Below are positions 1 through 9,108 of a stretch of 64,000 nt of DNA, one piece after another (the first letter of the stretch is position 1; each line of letters begins with the position of its first letter). Source of the DNA: RSA9 sp036381195 (lineage in GTDB: Bacteria > Gemmatimonadota > Gemmatimonadetes > Longimicrobiales > RSA9); contig DASVDH010000059.1 in assembly GCA_036381195.1 (NCBI GenBank), forward strand, positions 62,001 to 126,000. The letters are read 5' to 3'. The translations under genes were made by a program, and so were the position numbers. The notes below the pieces were generated by a model that did not search any database, was not told the DNA's origin, and worked only from the letters and a program-made list of their open reading frames with translations.

Positions 1-3000
1 TCAGGTCCAGGATGGGCCTGCTCAACGTCTCGACCGTGATCGTGCCGGTCGCCACGGCCGAGCCGTCGCTCGGCGCGCGCAGATCATTGACGATGACACG
101 CTGGCCCTCGAGCTCGATGTCCGCGGAGATGTTCGTGTAGCGCCGGTCCAGCGCGATGAGGGTCACGGCGCCGCCACGCAACGCGAACGACCCGGCGAGC
201 TGCGGCGCATCCACCGTGCCACTGAGGCTCGCTCTTCCGCTGAAGGTGCCCTCGAGGTCGCGGACGTCGCGCAGCCAGGGCTCGAACGCGGCAAGGCCGA
301 CGCTGTCTGCCAGCAGCGAGGCGTGCAGGGGGCCACGGTCCAGCACGCGCCAGCGCGGCGGCGCTTCCAGCACGAAGTCGAAGGGCAGGGAGGCGCGTAC
401 CTCGAGAGCTCGCGCCGGCTCCAGCGACGAGGACGCCTCGACCTCCAGCCGCTGGCCGGCGTAGCGGAGATCGCCCGAGAGCCGCCCCAGCGCGACGCCC
501 TGCAGGGATGCCTGCTCGACACGGAACTCTGCCTGGACCACGGGTGCAGCCGCGACTCCGCCCACCCGCGCGTCCAGCCAGAGCAGACCCGTGGCCGTCG
601 TGTCGCCGAGGACGGCTTCGAACAGGCCGCCGACCGGCAGGGCCGCCGTCGCGATGATGAGATCCGCGGGGCCCTCCCGCGGCACCCGCCCGTCCACCGA
701 GACGCGGCCGGGGCCGCCTTGCTCCACGAGCCGCACGTCGTCTACGACCAGGCCTGCGATGCCGCCCCAGGCGAGGCCGGCGGGCCGGACGAGCACCCAG
801 CGCCGGCCATCCGCGTCTGCGACGAAGCGGCGCAGAACCGCCTCCCGGCGGCCCTGTTCGAGGATGCGGCCGTCTGCGGCCAGCGCCAGGACGCCGCCGC
901 CGCGCCGCGCCGCCGCCACCTGGAGCGAGAAGAGAGGCGGCTCCTGCCGGTATTCGACGCGCGCCGTGTCGTACGCGCCCACCACAGGGGCCTGGACGCC
1001 GCGCGCGGATGCCACCACCACGAACGCGGCCGGCACGGGGCGCGGCTCCACCTCGTAGGTGGCCTCGAGCGAGGCCGCCCGCCAGCCATCGAGCCGCAAG
1101 CCCTCGCCGGATGCCGTGCCGCGTAGCCGCACCCGATCCGCAGGGCCGGTGAGGTCCCCCTGCGCAACCAGCACGCCTTCCGCGATGCTGTCCGCGGCGA
1201 GCGGGAGGTACGGCGCGAACGGGGCGAGGGATGCGAAGCGGAGGGCGTAGCGGAGGGCGCCCGCAGCGGGCGGGACGAACCGCCAGATGCCGGTGACCTC
1301 CGCGTCGAGCGTCGCAAGCCCGAGGACGCCGCGGTCGACGCGGAGCACCCCGTCCGCCAGCACGAGCTCGACGGCCACCGCATCTCCTGCATCGGTCCGC
1401 CAGCCCGTGAAGCGCCCCGCCAGCGAAAGCTCGAGGTCTGCGGTCGCTGCGTCCGTGCCGGAGCCGGAGAGGGAGAAACCCGCCGTGAGCCGGGCCGGCG
1501 GCGCCCGCGGGCCGAAGAGGGCCGCGAGCGAGACGTCGAGCACGCGGCCCGTCAGCCGGTACGCCGGCTCGCGGCCGCGCAGGTCCAGCTCCCCGCGCAC
1601 CAGCAGCACGCCTACGGCCAGGGCGAGTCTCACATCCAACTCGAGCGGCGCCGCGCCCGGTGGGCCGACGACCGAGACCCGGCCGGTGACCGTCCCGCTC
1701 AACGGCAGCACCGGCACGAGCGGCCGGAACGCCGCGAGCGGCGCTTCCGTCAGCTCCGCGACGAGGTTGGTCAGGCGGAACCCGTCGGCGCCGCAGGTCG
1801 CCGTCCCGGTCAGCGCCGCGGTGAACCCGCGCGTCGCACCGGCGGCGGTCAGCTCCGCGGTGACATCGAAGCCGAGGGTGCGGGCGCTGGCCGTGATCGT
1901 GCCCCGCAGCAGCCCGCTGAAGGGCTGCCTGCCAAGCAGCGGCTCGAGTAGCGCCAGCTCCAGCGGATCCGCCCGCAGCTCCGCCGCCTCGAGGGTCGGC
2001 CCCGGAGCGCCGACCACCACGGCGATGCTGCCCGTGAGCCGTGACGCGCCCGAGCGCGCATCGAGCCCGGTGAGCGCGACGCGCGAGCGCCGGCCGGGGA
2101 GCGGCTCGAGCGCGAGCGTGAACGATGCCTCGCCCTCGGCGGGGAGCTGGGGGACCAGCCACTGCACGGTCGCAAGCCGCACGCCCTCGGCCCGCAGGGT
2201 GAGCTCGAGACCCGTGGCGGGGCGGGAGGTGCCGCGGATGTCGGTCAGGCGTGCGCCGTCCACCGTTGCGGCAGCGGCAGTGAAGGCCACGCCATCGTCG
2301 AAGAGCAGCGTCGCGTCCGCCGCGGTGGCGGCGAAGCGCCGGCCCGGTTCCGGGGGCACGATATCCGCACTCGCCGTCCGGATCACGAGCTCGGGGGACG
2401 GCCGCGCGGGGTCCGCCAGGATGGCCCGGGCCACGAGCGCCTCGATGCCGAGCAGCGCGAAGCGGGTGGTCGGCCCTTCGACCACGGCGCGCCCCTCGCG
2501 GATCACGAGGTCCTCGATGCGGACGGTCACGCGTTCGAGCGGCTCGCCGTCCGCGCGCGCGGCGGGCAGGCCCACCAGCCGCCGCCAGACCTGCTCGAAG
2601 TTCCACGGCCGGCCCGGCGCCCTCCGGATGCGCACGTCGGGCCGGAGGAGGACCGCGTCCGTGACGACGAGGTCGCCGGCCCGCAGCGCGCCGAGATCCA
2701 CTCCCGCCGACACGCTCTCCGCCGTCGCGAAGTTTCCGCCGGCCGGGTCTCGGAGAACGATGTCTCCGATCCGCACGCGAGCGACACCCGTCAGCGGCTC
2801 ACGCGCGGGCCGGTCACGATCCAGACGCGCGAGGATGTCTCGCTCGAACCGGGCGATGCCGTAGGAGCGGAACGGCGCGGCCGGAGCCCGCGGCGGCAGC
2901 GGCGGGAGCGTGTCGAGGCGCGCAGCCGGCGGCACGGCGCGCGGGGCCGCGGGCGGCGCAGGCGGGCCCGGCACCGGGCGGGGCGTGGGCGCGGGCGTCG

Positions 3001-3202
3001 GCGCGGGCGGAGCCGGCGCCGCGCCCGGTTCGACGACTTCCTCCTCCTCGCGAACCGGCTGAATCTCGATCAGCAACCGCCTCAGAGCGCCCGTTTGCAG
3101 GAGCGCATGGAGCGAGAGCGCGGCCACGGCGAGCAGGAGGATGAGCACGGCAGCGATCAGAGCCGGGTCCGAGCCGCGGTTCTGGCGGGGTGCCGCACCC
3201 AC
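1..3202 (-). CDS. tamB: TamB-like translocation/assembly protein (partial)
   Basis: Large envelope protein of the AsmA/TamB (DUF490) superfamily, cut by the window start, so the C-terminus is missing; about 1,067 codons are visible. From the GTG start there is one membrane anchor (about residues 13-35), then a Pro/Ala-rich linker (about 59-100), then long beta-rich sequence. The last visible stretch, with short motifs such as NDLRAPSDGSAVATGTITVE, has the repetitive strand pattern of the TamB C-terminal half. The GTG lies 6 nt after the stop of the Omp85 gene and in the same frame, so no earlier start exists. TamB spans the periplasm with TamA and is linked to outer-membrane protein or phospholipid delivery. 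Assignment rests on pattern plus the neighbouring TamA; other AsmA-like proteins are the alternative. Confidence 0.82.
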   Translation of the reverse strand, partial: MGAAPRQNRGSDPALIAAVLILLLAVAALSLHALLQTGALRRLLIEIQPVREEEEVVEPGAAPAPPAPTPAPTPRPVPGPPAPPAAPRAVPPAARLDTLPPLPPRAPAAPFRSYGIARFERDILARLDRDRPAREPLTGVARVRIGDIVLRDPAGGNFATAESVSAGVDLGALRAGDLVVTDAVLLRPDVRIRRAPGRPWNFEQVWRRLVGLPAARADGEPLERVTVRIEDLVIREGRAVVEGPTTRFALLGIEALVARAILADPARPSPELVIRTASADIVPPEPGRRFAATAADATLLFDDGVAFTAAAATVDGARLTDIRGTSRPATGLELTLRAEGVRLATVQWLVPQLPAEGEASFTLALEPLPGRRSRVALTGLDARSGASRLTGSIAVVVGAPGPTLEAAELRADPLELALLEPLLGRQPFSGLLRGTITASARTLGFDVTAELTAAGATRGFTAALTGTATCGADGFRLTNLVAELTEAPLAAFRPLVPVLPLSGTVTGRVSVVGPPGAAPLELDVRLALAVGVLLVRGELDLRGREPAYRLTGRVLDVSLAALFGPRAPPARLTAGFSLSGSGTDAATADLELSLAGRFTGWRTDAGDAVAVELVLADGVLRVDRGVLGLATLDAEVTGIWRFVPPAAGALRYALRFASLAPFAPYLPLAADSIAEGVLVAQGDLTGPADRVRLRGTASGEGLRLDGWRAASLEATYEVEPRPVPAAFVVVASARGVQAPVVGAYDTARVEYRQEPPLFSLQVAAARRGGGVLALAADGRILEQGRREAVLRRFVADADGRRWVLVRPAGLAWGGIAGLVVDDVRLVEQGGPGRVSVDGRVPREGPADLIIATAALPVGGLFEAVLGDTTATGLLWLDARVGGVAAAPVVQAEFRVEQASLQGVALGRLSGDLRYAGQRLEVEASSSLEPARALEVRASLPFDFVLEAPPRWRVLDRGPLHASLLADSVGLAAFEPWLRDVRDLEGTFSGRASLSGTVDAPQLAGSFALRGGAVTLIALDRRYTNISADIELEGQRVIVNDLRAPSDGSAVATGTITVETLSRPILDL

Positions 3203-3208
3203 GTCGCC

Positions 3209-5383
3209 CTAGAAGGCCTGGCCGAGGGCCAGGTGCAGACGGAAGCGGTCCAGGAGCGAGCCGCGTTCGGGGGCGAAGTCGTCCGCGAGCCGGATCAGCG
3301 TGTCTGTCAGGGCGAGGAAGAGCGGACCGCGCCGGGGGTCGTACGGATTGAATGCGATGTCGAGGCGGATCGGCCCGACCGGCGAGCGGATCCGTGCGCC
3401 GACTCCGGGCGTGATCCTCCACCTCGCGGGCCCGAGGTCCCACACTTCACCCGCTTCGAGGGCGCCCGCATCGACGAACCAGGCGATCCGGACCCGGTCC
3501 GCGGCGAACGGCGCCGGCGTTCGCAGCTCCACGTTGACGATCGCGAGCGCCGTTCCGCCGACCGGGACGAACGTGACGTCCCCGCTGGGGAGCGTGTCTC
3601 CCGTCAGCGGATCGAGCATGAAGTCGTCCGTGACGTAGACCACGGGTCCCAATCCGTTGCGTGCGAAGCCCCTCACGCTGGTCGCGCCGCCGGCGTAGAA
3701 ACGATCTTCCGGTGGCAGGAAATCGGAGTCCGCATCGAGGGATGCGGTGCCGAAGAAGCTGCCCACGCGGACCCCCGCCGCGAGCACGCGGTCCCCGCTG
3801 AGCGGCCAATACCGCGATGCATCGCCGACCCAGCGCACGAAGCTCGCGTCGCTGCCCAGCCACTCCGCTGCGTAGGTCAGGGAGGACGAGACCCGGTAGC
3901 CGTGGCGCGGATCCAGCACGCGTTCCTGGTCGGTCCGGTCACGCGCCCAGGCGGCGCCCAGCGCATTGCGCCACTGGAACCGGCGCACGTTCGCGATGTC
4001 TTCCGGGCGGCAGATCAGCAGCGCCCTGCAGAAGATCACGGGTGTCGCCAGCGTCCGGCCGCGCTCGAACCCGAAGGACGTCGTCCCCGCCTCGCGCGCG
4101 CCGAGCCGGCGTGCCAGCGCGATCCGGCCGCCGAACATCTCCCGCTGAAAGATCCGGGGCTCTGATTGACGCTCGGCAAAGGCAGCCACCGTCAGCCGGT
4201 TGCGCGCGTCCATGAGGCCGGGCTCCGTGAACTCCGCGGCGAGGCGGTAGTCCAGGCGGCTCCGGAACGGCTCGTTCCGGAACTCGCGACAAACCGCCTC
4301 GCTGGCTTGCAGGTCCAGGGGTGCGCCGATCCCGACCTTGCTGACCGACGCCACGAGCGAGAGTCGACGCGCGCCGCCGCCCAGGCTGCGGCTGGTCCAC
4401 CGCACGTCGGCGCGAAGGCAGTCCACCGTCCCGAAGCCCGCCGAGGCGTCCACGACGTGGACGGGTGCCTCGACGATCTGGACCACGACCAGCACGCCCG
4501 CGCTGTCCGCCGGCACGGGGCCGAGCGTGTCCGGAGAGATCCGGATGTCCGCATAGCGGACGATGTCGAGCGCGTAGAGGTTGCGTTCGCTCTCCGCGAG
4601 CTCGTCGAGCCGCAGGATCTCGCCTTCGTGAAACGTCAACTGCTCCAGGGTCGCATCCCTGCCGAGGCTGTTCGCGCCGATCACGACGATCGAATCCACC
4701 ACGACGCGCGGACCCGGCAGCGCCGTGAGCGCGGCGTCGACGACGTCGTTCACCGTGTCCGCAGTGAACTGCCGGAGGACCCGCGCGTATGCGTAGCCTT
4801 CTTCCCGGAGATCCTGCAGGACCGTGTCCCGCGAGGCGGTGAACTCTCCGAGATCGAACCGCTCGCCGACGCGGAACGGCAGTCGTTTTCGCAACGCCGC
4901 GGAGTCCAGGATGCCCACGACGCCCTCCAGCTCGAGGGAGCGCAGGACCACCGGGTCGCCTCGCCGGATCGAGAACGTGACGACGACGTCCCCGTTGGCC
5001 GCGACGCGGACCTCCGGCTCGACCTCCGTGCCGAAGAAGCCGCGCTGGCGGTAGAAGATGGCGAGGCGCAGGGCGTCCGCGCGCAGGCGGTCCAGGTCCA
5101 GGAACTCCTCCCGCTCGCCCAGGCCGAAGGGGCAGATGGGCAGCCCGAGGATGCTGCAGCGGCTGGCCTTCGTCTGAACCAGCTCCTCCAGCGTGTCCTC
5201 GGTGAACGGCTCGGCGCCCGCGAAATCGACCTCCTCGATCTCCCGCCCGGCGAAGCGGACGAGCTCCGGGTAGGCCCGCGCACCGGGCGTCCGGGCCGCG
5301 CACGCCACTCCGCACGACGCCGCCACGAACACGAGAAAAAGCGCGTACGGCCCGCCGGGCCGCCGCGCCTGCACCGGTTTCAT
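3209..5383 (-). CDS. tamA: TamA-like Omp85 outer-membrane protein
   Basis: Outer-membrane Omp85-family protein of 724 aa. ATG 5383 gives a hydrophobic N-terminal signal (about residues 13-32) and has a GAGGGCGG-like ribosome site just upstream; the open frame extends 90 codons further but that part is Arg-rich and unlike a secreted protein. After the signal come about three POTRA-type repeats (roughly 40-330), then a 16-strand-type barrel. The loop-6 signature appears as SVRGF near residue 570, and the protein ends in Phe, as barrel proteins recognised by BAM do. Three POTRAs and the directly following TamB gene favour TamA over BamA (usually five POTRAs). With TamB it should form the TAM complex. 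Confidence 0.85.
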   Translation of the reverse strand: MKPVQARRPGGPYALFLVFVAASCGVACAARTPGARAYPELVRFAGREIEEVDFAGAEPFTEDTLEELVQTKASRCSILGLPICPFGLGEREEFLDLDRLRADALRLAIFYRQRGFFGTEVEPEVRVAANGDVVVTFSIRRGDPVVLRSLELEGVVGILDSAALRKRLPFRVGERFDLGEFTASRDTVLQDLREEGYAYARVLRQFTADTVNDVVDAALTALPGPRVVVDSIVVIGANSLGRDATLEQLTFHEGEILRLDELAESERNLYALDIVRYADIRISPDTLGPVPADSAGVLVVVQIVEAPVHVVDASAGFGTVDCLRADVRWTSRSLGGGARRLSLVASVSKVGIGAPLDLQASEAVCREFRNEPFRSRLDYRLAAEFTEPGLMDARNRLTVAAFAERQSEPRIFQREMFGGRIALARRLGAREAGTTSFGFERGRTLATPVIFCRALLICRPEDIANVRRFQWRNALGAAWARDRTDQERVLDPRHGYRVSSSLTYAAEWLGSDASFVRWVGDASRYWPLSGDRVLAAGVRVGSFFGTASLDADSDFLPPEDRFYAGGATSVRGFARNGLGPVVYVTDDFMLDPLTGDTLPSGDVTFVPVGGTALAIVNVELRTPAPFAADRVRIAWFVDAGALEAGEVWDLGPARWRITPGVGARIRSPVGPIRLDIAFNPYDPRRGPLFLALTDTLIRLADDFAPERGSLLDRFRLHLALGQAF

Positions 5384-5694
5384 CCGCCCTCGACCGCTGA
5401 CGCCTGGCCGGAAACCGCCCACGGTTGCCGACCCGGGTGCGGCGGCGGATGCAAGGCATACGCCAGCCCCGCGAGCGGCGGACGGAGCACGCCGGATCAG
5501 GCGCCGCGAGGCGGAACGCGCATCCGGCTGTGAGTGCGGGCTCCGGCGATCGTGGTCGGCGACGGTGGCGCGGAGAACGCGCCGGCGTCGCCGCAGGAGC
5601 CGCATCGGTACCCTTCTTGCACTCCGGCACGAGCCGGCTCCAGGGAGGACCAAGCACCGGCACGCCCGGCGCGGGCCGGGGAAGGGTGGTGGAC
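5384..5694. other. Divergent intergenic region, tamA / PQQ dehydrogenase
   Basis: About 310 nt separates the minus-strand tamA start from the plus-strand dehydrogenase start and should carry promoters for both. I see no close match to TTGACA/TATAAT on either strand. A short perfect hairpin (CCGGC-ACGA-GCCGG, about 5625-5640) lies before the dehydrogenase. Open frames that cross this stretch are Arg/Ala-rich and look like by-products of high GC. Confidence 0.5.
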
Positions 5695-7569
5695 GTGCGC
5701 GCTGTTCTCCTCGGTTGGCTCCTCGCCGTGGCGACGCTCTGCTCGTGCCGTGATGACTCCGGCTCCGGCGCGGCAGGGGGAGAGCAGGATGACCGGGAGG
5801 CGGCCCGCGCGGCTGCCCCGCAGTTCGCGCCCGTCACGGATGCCGCGCTCGCCGGCCTCCAGGCCGCAGGCGCGGAGTGGCTCGTCTACGGCGGCGCGTA
5901 CAACAACCAGCGCTATTCTGCGCTGGCCCAGATCACCCGCGAGAACGTCGCCCGCCTCGTCCCGGCCTGGGTCTACCAGACGGGTGTCGCCGAGTCATTC
6001 GAGACGACCCCCATTGTCGCCGGCAACGTCATGTACCTGACGACGGCGGAGAGCGGGGTGATCGCGCTGAACGCCGCGACCGGCCAGAAGCTGTGGGAAT
6101 TCAAGCCCGAGCTGCGCAGGACGTTGCTCTGCTGTGGGCCGAACAACCGGGGCGTGAGCATCTACGGCGACCACGTCCACGTGGCGACCCTGGACGCCCG
6201 CCTCATCGCCCTCGATCGGCGGACCGGTCAGGTCGTCTGGGACACCGAGGTCGCCGACCCGGAGGACGGCTACAGTCTCACCATGGCCCCGCTCGCGTTC
6301 GACGGGAAGGTCTTCGTTGGCATCAGCGGTGCAGACTACGGCCTGCGCGGCTTCGTCAGCGCCTACGACGCCGCCACCGGCGACCTCGTCTGGCGCTGGT
6401 ACACCATCCCGGCTCCCGGCGAGGCCCCGAACGGGTGGTGGGGCGAGTGGCGCGACACCGACCCCTTCGGCACGTCGCTCGGCCGCGATCTCATCGCCGA
6501 GCGCGAGGACAGCGCCACGTACCGCGACGCATGGGAGCGCGGCGGCGGATCCGTGTGGATGACGCCCGCTTACGACCCCTCCACGCACACGCTTTATTTC
6601 AGCGTCGGGAACCCCGCCCCCGCCCTGGATGGCGCCGTGCGGCCCGGGGACAACCTCTACACCGGCTCCGTCGTGGCGCTGGACGGCCGGACCGGAAAGC
6701 TCCGCTGGTTCTTCCAGTACCTGCCCCACGACGTCTGGGACCTCGGACCGGTCAGCCCTCCGATCCTGTTCGACCTGGAAGGACGCCGCTACGTGGCGCA
6801 GGCCGGCAAAACCGGCTGGCTCTACGTCGTGGACGCCGCCTCGGGCCGCCCTGTCCTGCGGTCCGACAACTTCGTCCCCCAGGACGCGCTCTTCGCGGTC
6901 GCAGGCCTGGACGGCGAGGAGGATGGCCAGCTCATGATCCCGGGCGCCCACGGCGGTGCGCACTGGTCGCCCACCGCCTACTCGCCGCGCACCGGCTCGG
7001 CGTACGTGCTCGGCGTCCATCAGCCAATGGTGTACCGGCGGGCCCGGCAGCCCTTCGTCGAGGGCCGCCTCTGGACCGGAGGATCCTTCCTCACCCCGCC
7101 CGACCTCCCTCAGTGGGGCACCCTCACGGCCATAGACCTCCGCGACGGCACCATCCGCTGGCAGCACCGCGTCCCGGTGCCCATGGTCGGCGCGGCACTG
7201 GTCACCGCGGGGGACGTCCTGTTCGTGGGGCAGGGGAACGGCACGTTCGACGCGTTCGACGCCGTCACCGGCGAGCTGCTCTGGCAGTTCAACACCGGAG
7301 CGGGCGTGCACGGCGGGCCCGTCACCTACGCCGTGAACGGCGTCCAGTACGTGGCCGTCGCCGCCGGCGGGAACTACCAGTTGGGAACCCCCAGGGGCGA
7401 CGCAGTCTTCGCCTTCACCCTCGGCCCGGGCCCGCCTCCCGCCACGCGTCCGCCACCTTACGGCGCGGCCGATTACCGCCGGTCCGGCCCCATCCGCTTC
7501 GGCGCGGTGCGGCAGGTCCCCGCCGCCTCCGTCGCCCCCGGCCAGCGGGCACCCGGCCCACGTCCCTGA
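5695..7569 (+). CDS. PQQ-dependent dehydrogenase, predicted lipoprotein
   Basis: Periplasmic quinoprotein alcohol dehydrogenase-type eight-bladed propeller, 624 aa. The N-terminus (VRAVLLGWLLAVATLCSC) looks like a lipoprotein signal, so the enzyme is probably membrane-tethered. The vicinal cysteine pair typical of PQQ dehydrogenases is Cys146-Cys147 (LLCCGPNNRG). A metal-ligand Asn is likely Asn306 (GNPAP) and the catalytic Asp is likely Asp349 in HDVWDLG. The residue two after that Asp is Gly, not the second Asp of lanthanide XoxF-type enzymes, so Ca2+ use is more likely. GTG 5695 is chosen because the GGGGAAGGG site at 5678-5686 is 8 nt upstream; GTG 5686 and 5689 are alternatives. No heme-binding CxxCH is present and no cytochrome or pqq gene is nearby; the substrate is unknown. 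Confidence 0.85.
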   Translation: MRAVLLGWLLAVATLCSCRDDSGSGAAGGEQDDREAARAAAPQFAPVTDAALAGLQAAGAEWLVYGGAYNNQRYSALAQITRENVARLVPAWVYQTGVAESFETTPIVAGNVMYLTTAESGVIALNAATGQKLWEFKPELRRTLLCCGPNNRGVSIYGDHVHVATLDARLIALDRRTGQVVWDTEVADPEDGYSLTMAPLAFDGKVFVGISGADYGLRGFVSAYDAATGDLVWRWYTIPAPGEAPNGWWGEWRDTDPFGTSLGRDLIAEREDSATYRDAWERGGGSVWMTPAYDPSTHTLYFSVGNPAPALDGAVRPGDNLYTGSVVALDGRTGKLRWFFQYLPHDVWDLGPVSPPILFDLEGRRYVAQAGKTGWLYVVDAASGRPVLRSDNFVPQDALFAVAGLDGEEDGQLMIPGAHGGAHWSPTAYSPRTGSAYVLGVHQPMVYRRARQPFVEGRLWTGGSFLTPPDLPQWGTLTAIDLRDGTIRWQHRVPVPMVGAALVTAGDVLFVGQGNGTFDAFDAVTGELLWQFNTGAGVHGGPVTYAVNGVQYVAVAAGGNYQLGTPRGDAVFAFTLGPGPPPATRPPPYGAADYRRSGPIRFGAVRQVPAASVAPGQRAPGPRP

Positions 7570-7643
7570 CTCCGGAGCGCGAGCCGCGCCGGCCCGGCAA
7601 GGAAGAGCCCCGCAATTCCGGCCAGTGCCGCGAGGCCCTACGC

Positions 7644-7672
7644 TTGACCGGAAATGCCGAAGCCATTATGTT
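7644..7672 (+). promoter_or_regulatory. Candidate sigma70-type promoter for the TPR gene
   Basis: TTGACC (7644-7649) and TATGTT (7667-7672) are separated by exactly 17 nt, inside a locally AT-richer stretch. Transcription would start near 7679 and give a leader of about 75 nt before ATG 7755. The match is 5/6 and 4/6 to consensus. Confidence 0.4.
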
Positions 7673-7754
7673 GCAACGATTACGGCCAATTCGAACAGCT
7701 CTGGCGGCAACACCGCGCCGCCAGGCCCGAACCACGACCGCAACCGACAACCGT

Positions 7755-8465
7755 ATGCCCGCACGACACCCGGTCGCACGACGGATCCACAGGGACAAGG
7801 CCGAGGATGACGCCTTCATTGCCCGCGTCCTCGAGCTGACCGTCTGGGCCCGGAACCACAGCCGCGCAATCACCGTGGCGGTCATCGTGCTGGTCGCTGC
7901 GGTCGCTCTCGGGATCTATTACCGGAACAGCAGGGCCGCCATCGCGAACCGCGCCACCGCCGAGCTCGCGCAGCTCTACCAGACCGCCGCAAGCGGCAAC
8001 CGCGCCGTTGCCATTCGCGAGATCGAGTCGTTCGTCAACCGCTTCGGCAGCGCGTCCGCCGCGAGGGAAGGGCGCGTCCTCCTAGGCCAGCTCCACCTCG
8101 AGGAGGGACACGCCGAGCAGGCGATCGAGGCGCTCAGCCCCGTCGCGGAAGACCTGGACGACCCCCTCGGCGCTCCCGCCGCGTTGCTCCTCGGCGCCGC
8201 CTACGAGGCCGCTGGCCGCTCGGGCGAGGCGGAGCGGGTCTACCTGCGCATCGCCGACCAGGCCCGCTTCCCGTTCCAGCGCCACGACGCCCTCTACGCC
8301 GCCGCCCGGATCCGTCAGGATCGCGGCGACTACGCCGGCGCCGTCGCCCTCTACGATCGCCTCCTCGGGCTCCTGCCCGCGGACGCACCCGAGCGCGGCA
8401 TCTACGAGATGCGGCGCGCGGAGGCGGCCGCGCGTGCCGGAGCCGCGCAGGCGCCGGGCGACTGA
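7755..8465 (+). CDS. Membrane-anchored TPR-like protein (YfgM-type)
   Basis: 236-aa protein with a short cytoplasmic N-terminus, one membrane segment (about residues 39-58, ITVAVIVLVAAVALGIYY) and a helical-repeat periplasmic domain. The repeats carry TPR-like spacing (for example AAREGRVLLGQLHLEEGHAEQA and AAALLLGAAYEAAGRSGEAE). Layout and length resemble YfgM/ancillary SecYEG subunits or other TPR_21 proteins that act in envelope protein handling; the exact role is not shown. No clear Shine-Dalgarno precedes ATG 7755. An in-frame ATG at 7668 overlaps the predicted -10 and is disfavoured. It is on the same strand as the PQQ dehydrogenase, 185 nt downstream, probably with its own promoter. 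Confidence 0.7.
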   Translation: MPARHPVARRIHRDKAEDDAFIARVLELTVWARNHSRAITVAVIVLVAAVALGIYYRNSRAAIANRATAELAQLYQTAASGNRAVAIREIESFVNRFGSASAAREGRVLLGQLHLEEGHAEQAIEALSPVAEDLDDPLGAPAALLLGAAYEAAGRSGEAERVYLRIADQARFPFQRHDALYAAARIRQDRGDYAGAVALYDRLLGLLPADAPERGIYEMRRAEAAARAGAAQAPGD

Positions 8466-8471
8466 GCCGTC

Positions 8472-8556
8472 GCCGCGGCGGGCACCGCGGCACTCCCGGC
8501 CGCCGGCGTCGGCCCCCAGGAGGGCAATCCGCGCGGGTCTCGCGCCGAGGCGCGAG
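8472..8556 (+). terminator. Possible terminator hairpins after the TPR gene
   Basis: Two perfect stem-loops follow the TPR stop: GCCGCGG/CCGCGGC (8472-8478 with 8485-8491) and CTCGCGC/GCGCGAG with a CGAG loop (8539-8556). Neither is followed by a T run, so intrinsic termination is only a possibility. Confidence 0.3.
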
Positions 8557-8934
8557 CTCCGCGCGAGTAACCGACCAGGCGGCGGCACCGCAGCCGCGCA
8601 CAGCGCCTCTGTCACCACACACCCGCCGCGCACATCGCCGCTGCCACCGGGCCAGCCGCGGCCGCCGGGCGGGCAGGGAGGCGCGCGCCGCCAGGCCCCC
8701 GGTCCCGGTTCCGCTCGTTCATGGAACGGCTGAGGTCGCGCTCGCCATCCTGGTATCCTGAGCGTAGTTGGCGATACCCGCCTGATGTGGCGACGCACCT
8801 CCTCGGGGCAGGGCCGGCCGCCCGTGCGAGGTCAGCGATCCGCGCCCTATCCATGGCCAACCACCTTGTCCAGCGGCTCGCCGCCTCAGCCAGCGGCCCA
8901 GCGACGAATCGAACGGCCGACCGACTCATCAAAC

Positions 8935-8959
8935 GGCCCGCCGGATTATTCCGGCGGCC
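8935..8959. other. Strong hairpin with TTAT loop
   Basis: Arms GGCCCGCCGGA and TCCGGCGGCC enclose a TTAT loop, with one unpaired C in the left arm and a perfect 8-bp inner stem. No T run follows on either strand. It lies in the gene-free interval and may be part of a structured RNA. Confidence 0.45.
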
Positions 8960-9108
8960 ATGCGCCCCATCCAGCGGCCGACAGCCGGCGACAGCGCGAG
9001 CAGCGCGTTGCATGCGCTCGGCCGCCGCCTTATCCGGTGGGCAGACCCTACGCGGCCCTGACCACGCTGGTAGCGGTCAAGTTCCATGCACCCGGCTGAT
9101 CCGCCTGT

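Noticed and set aside
84..2606. 840-codon open frame antisense-like to the TamB frame
   Set aside because: Same strand but wrong frame; Arg/Gly/Ala-rich by-product of high GC. The neighbouring frame gives a clear TamB-type sequence.
7668..7754. Upstream ATG (MLQRLRPI) as the TPR gene start
   Set aside because: It overlaps the predicted -10 hexamer and adds a segment unlike the family N-terminus.
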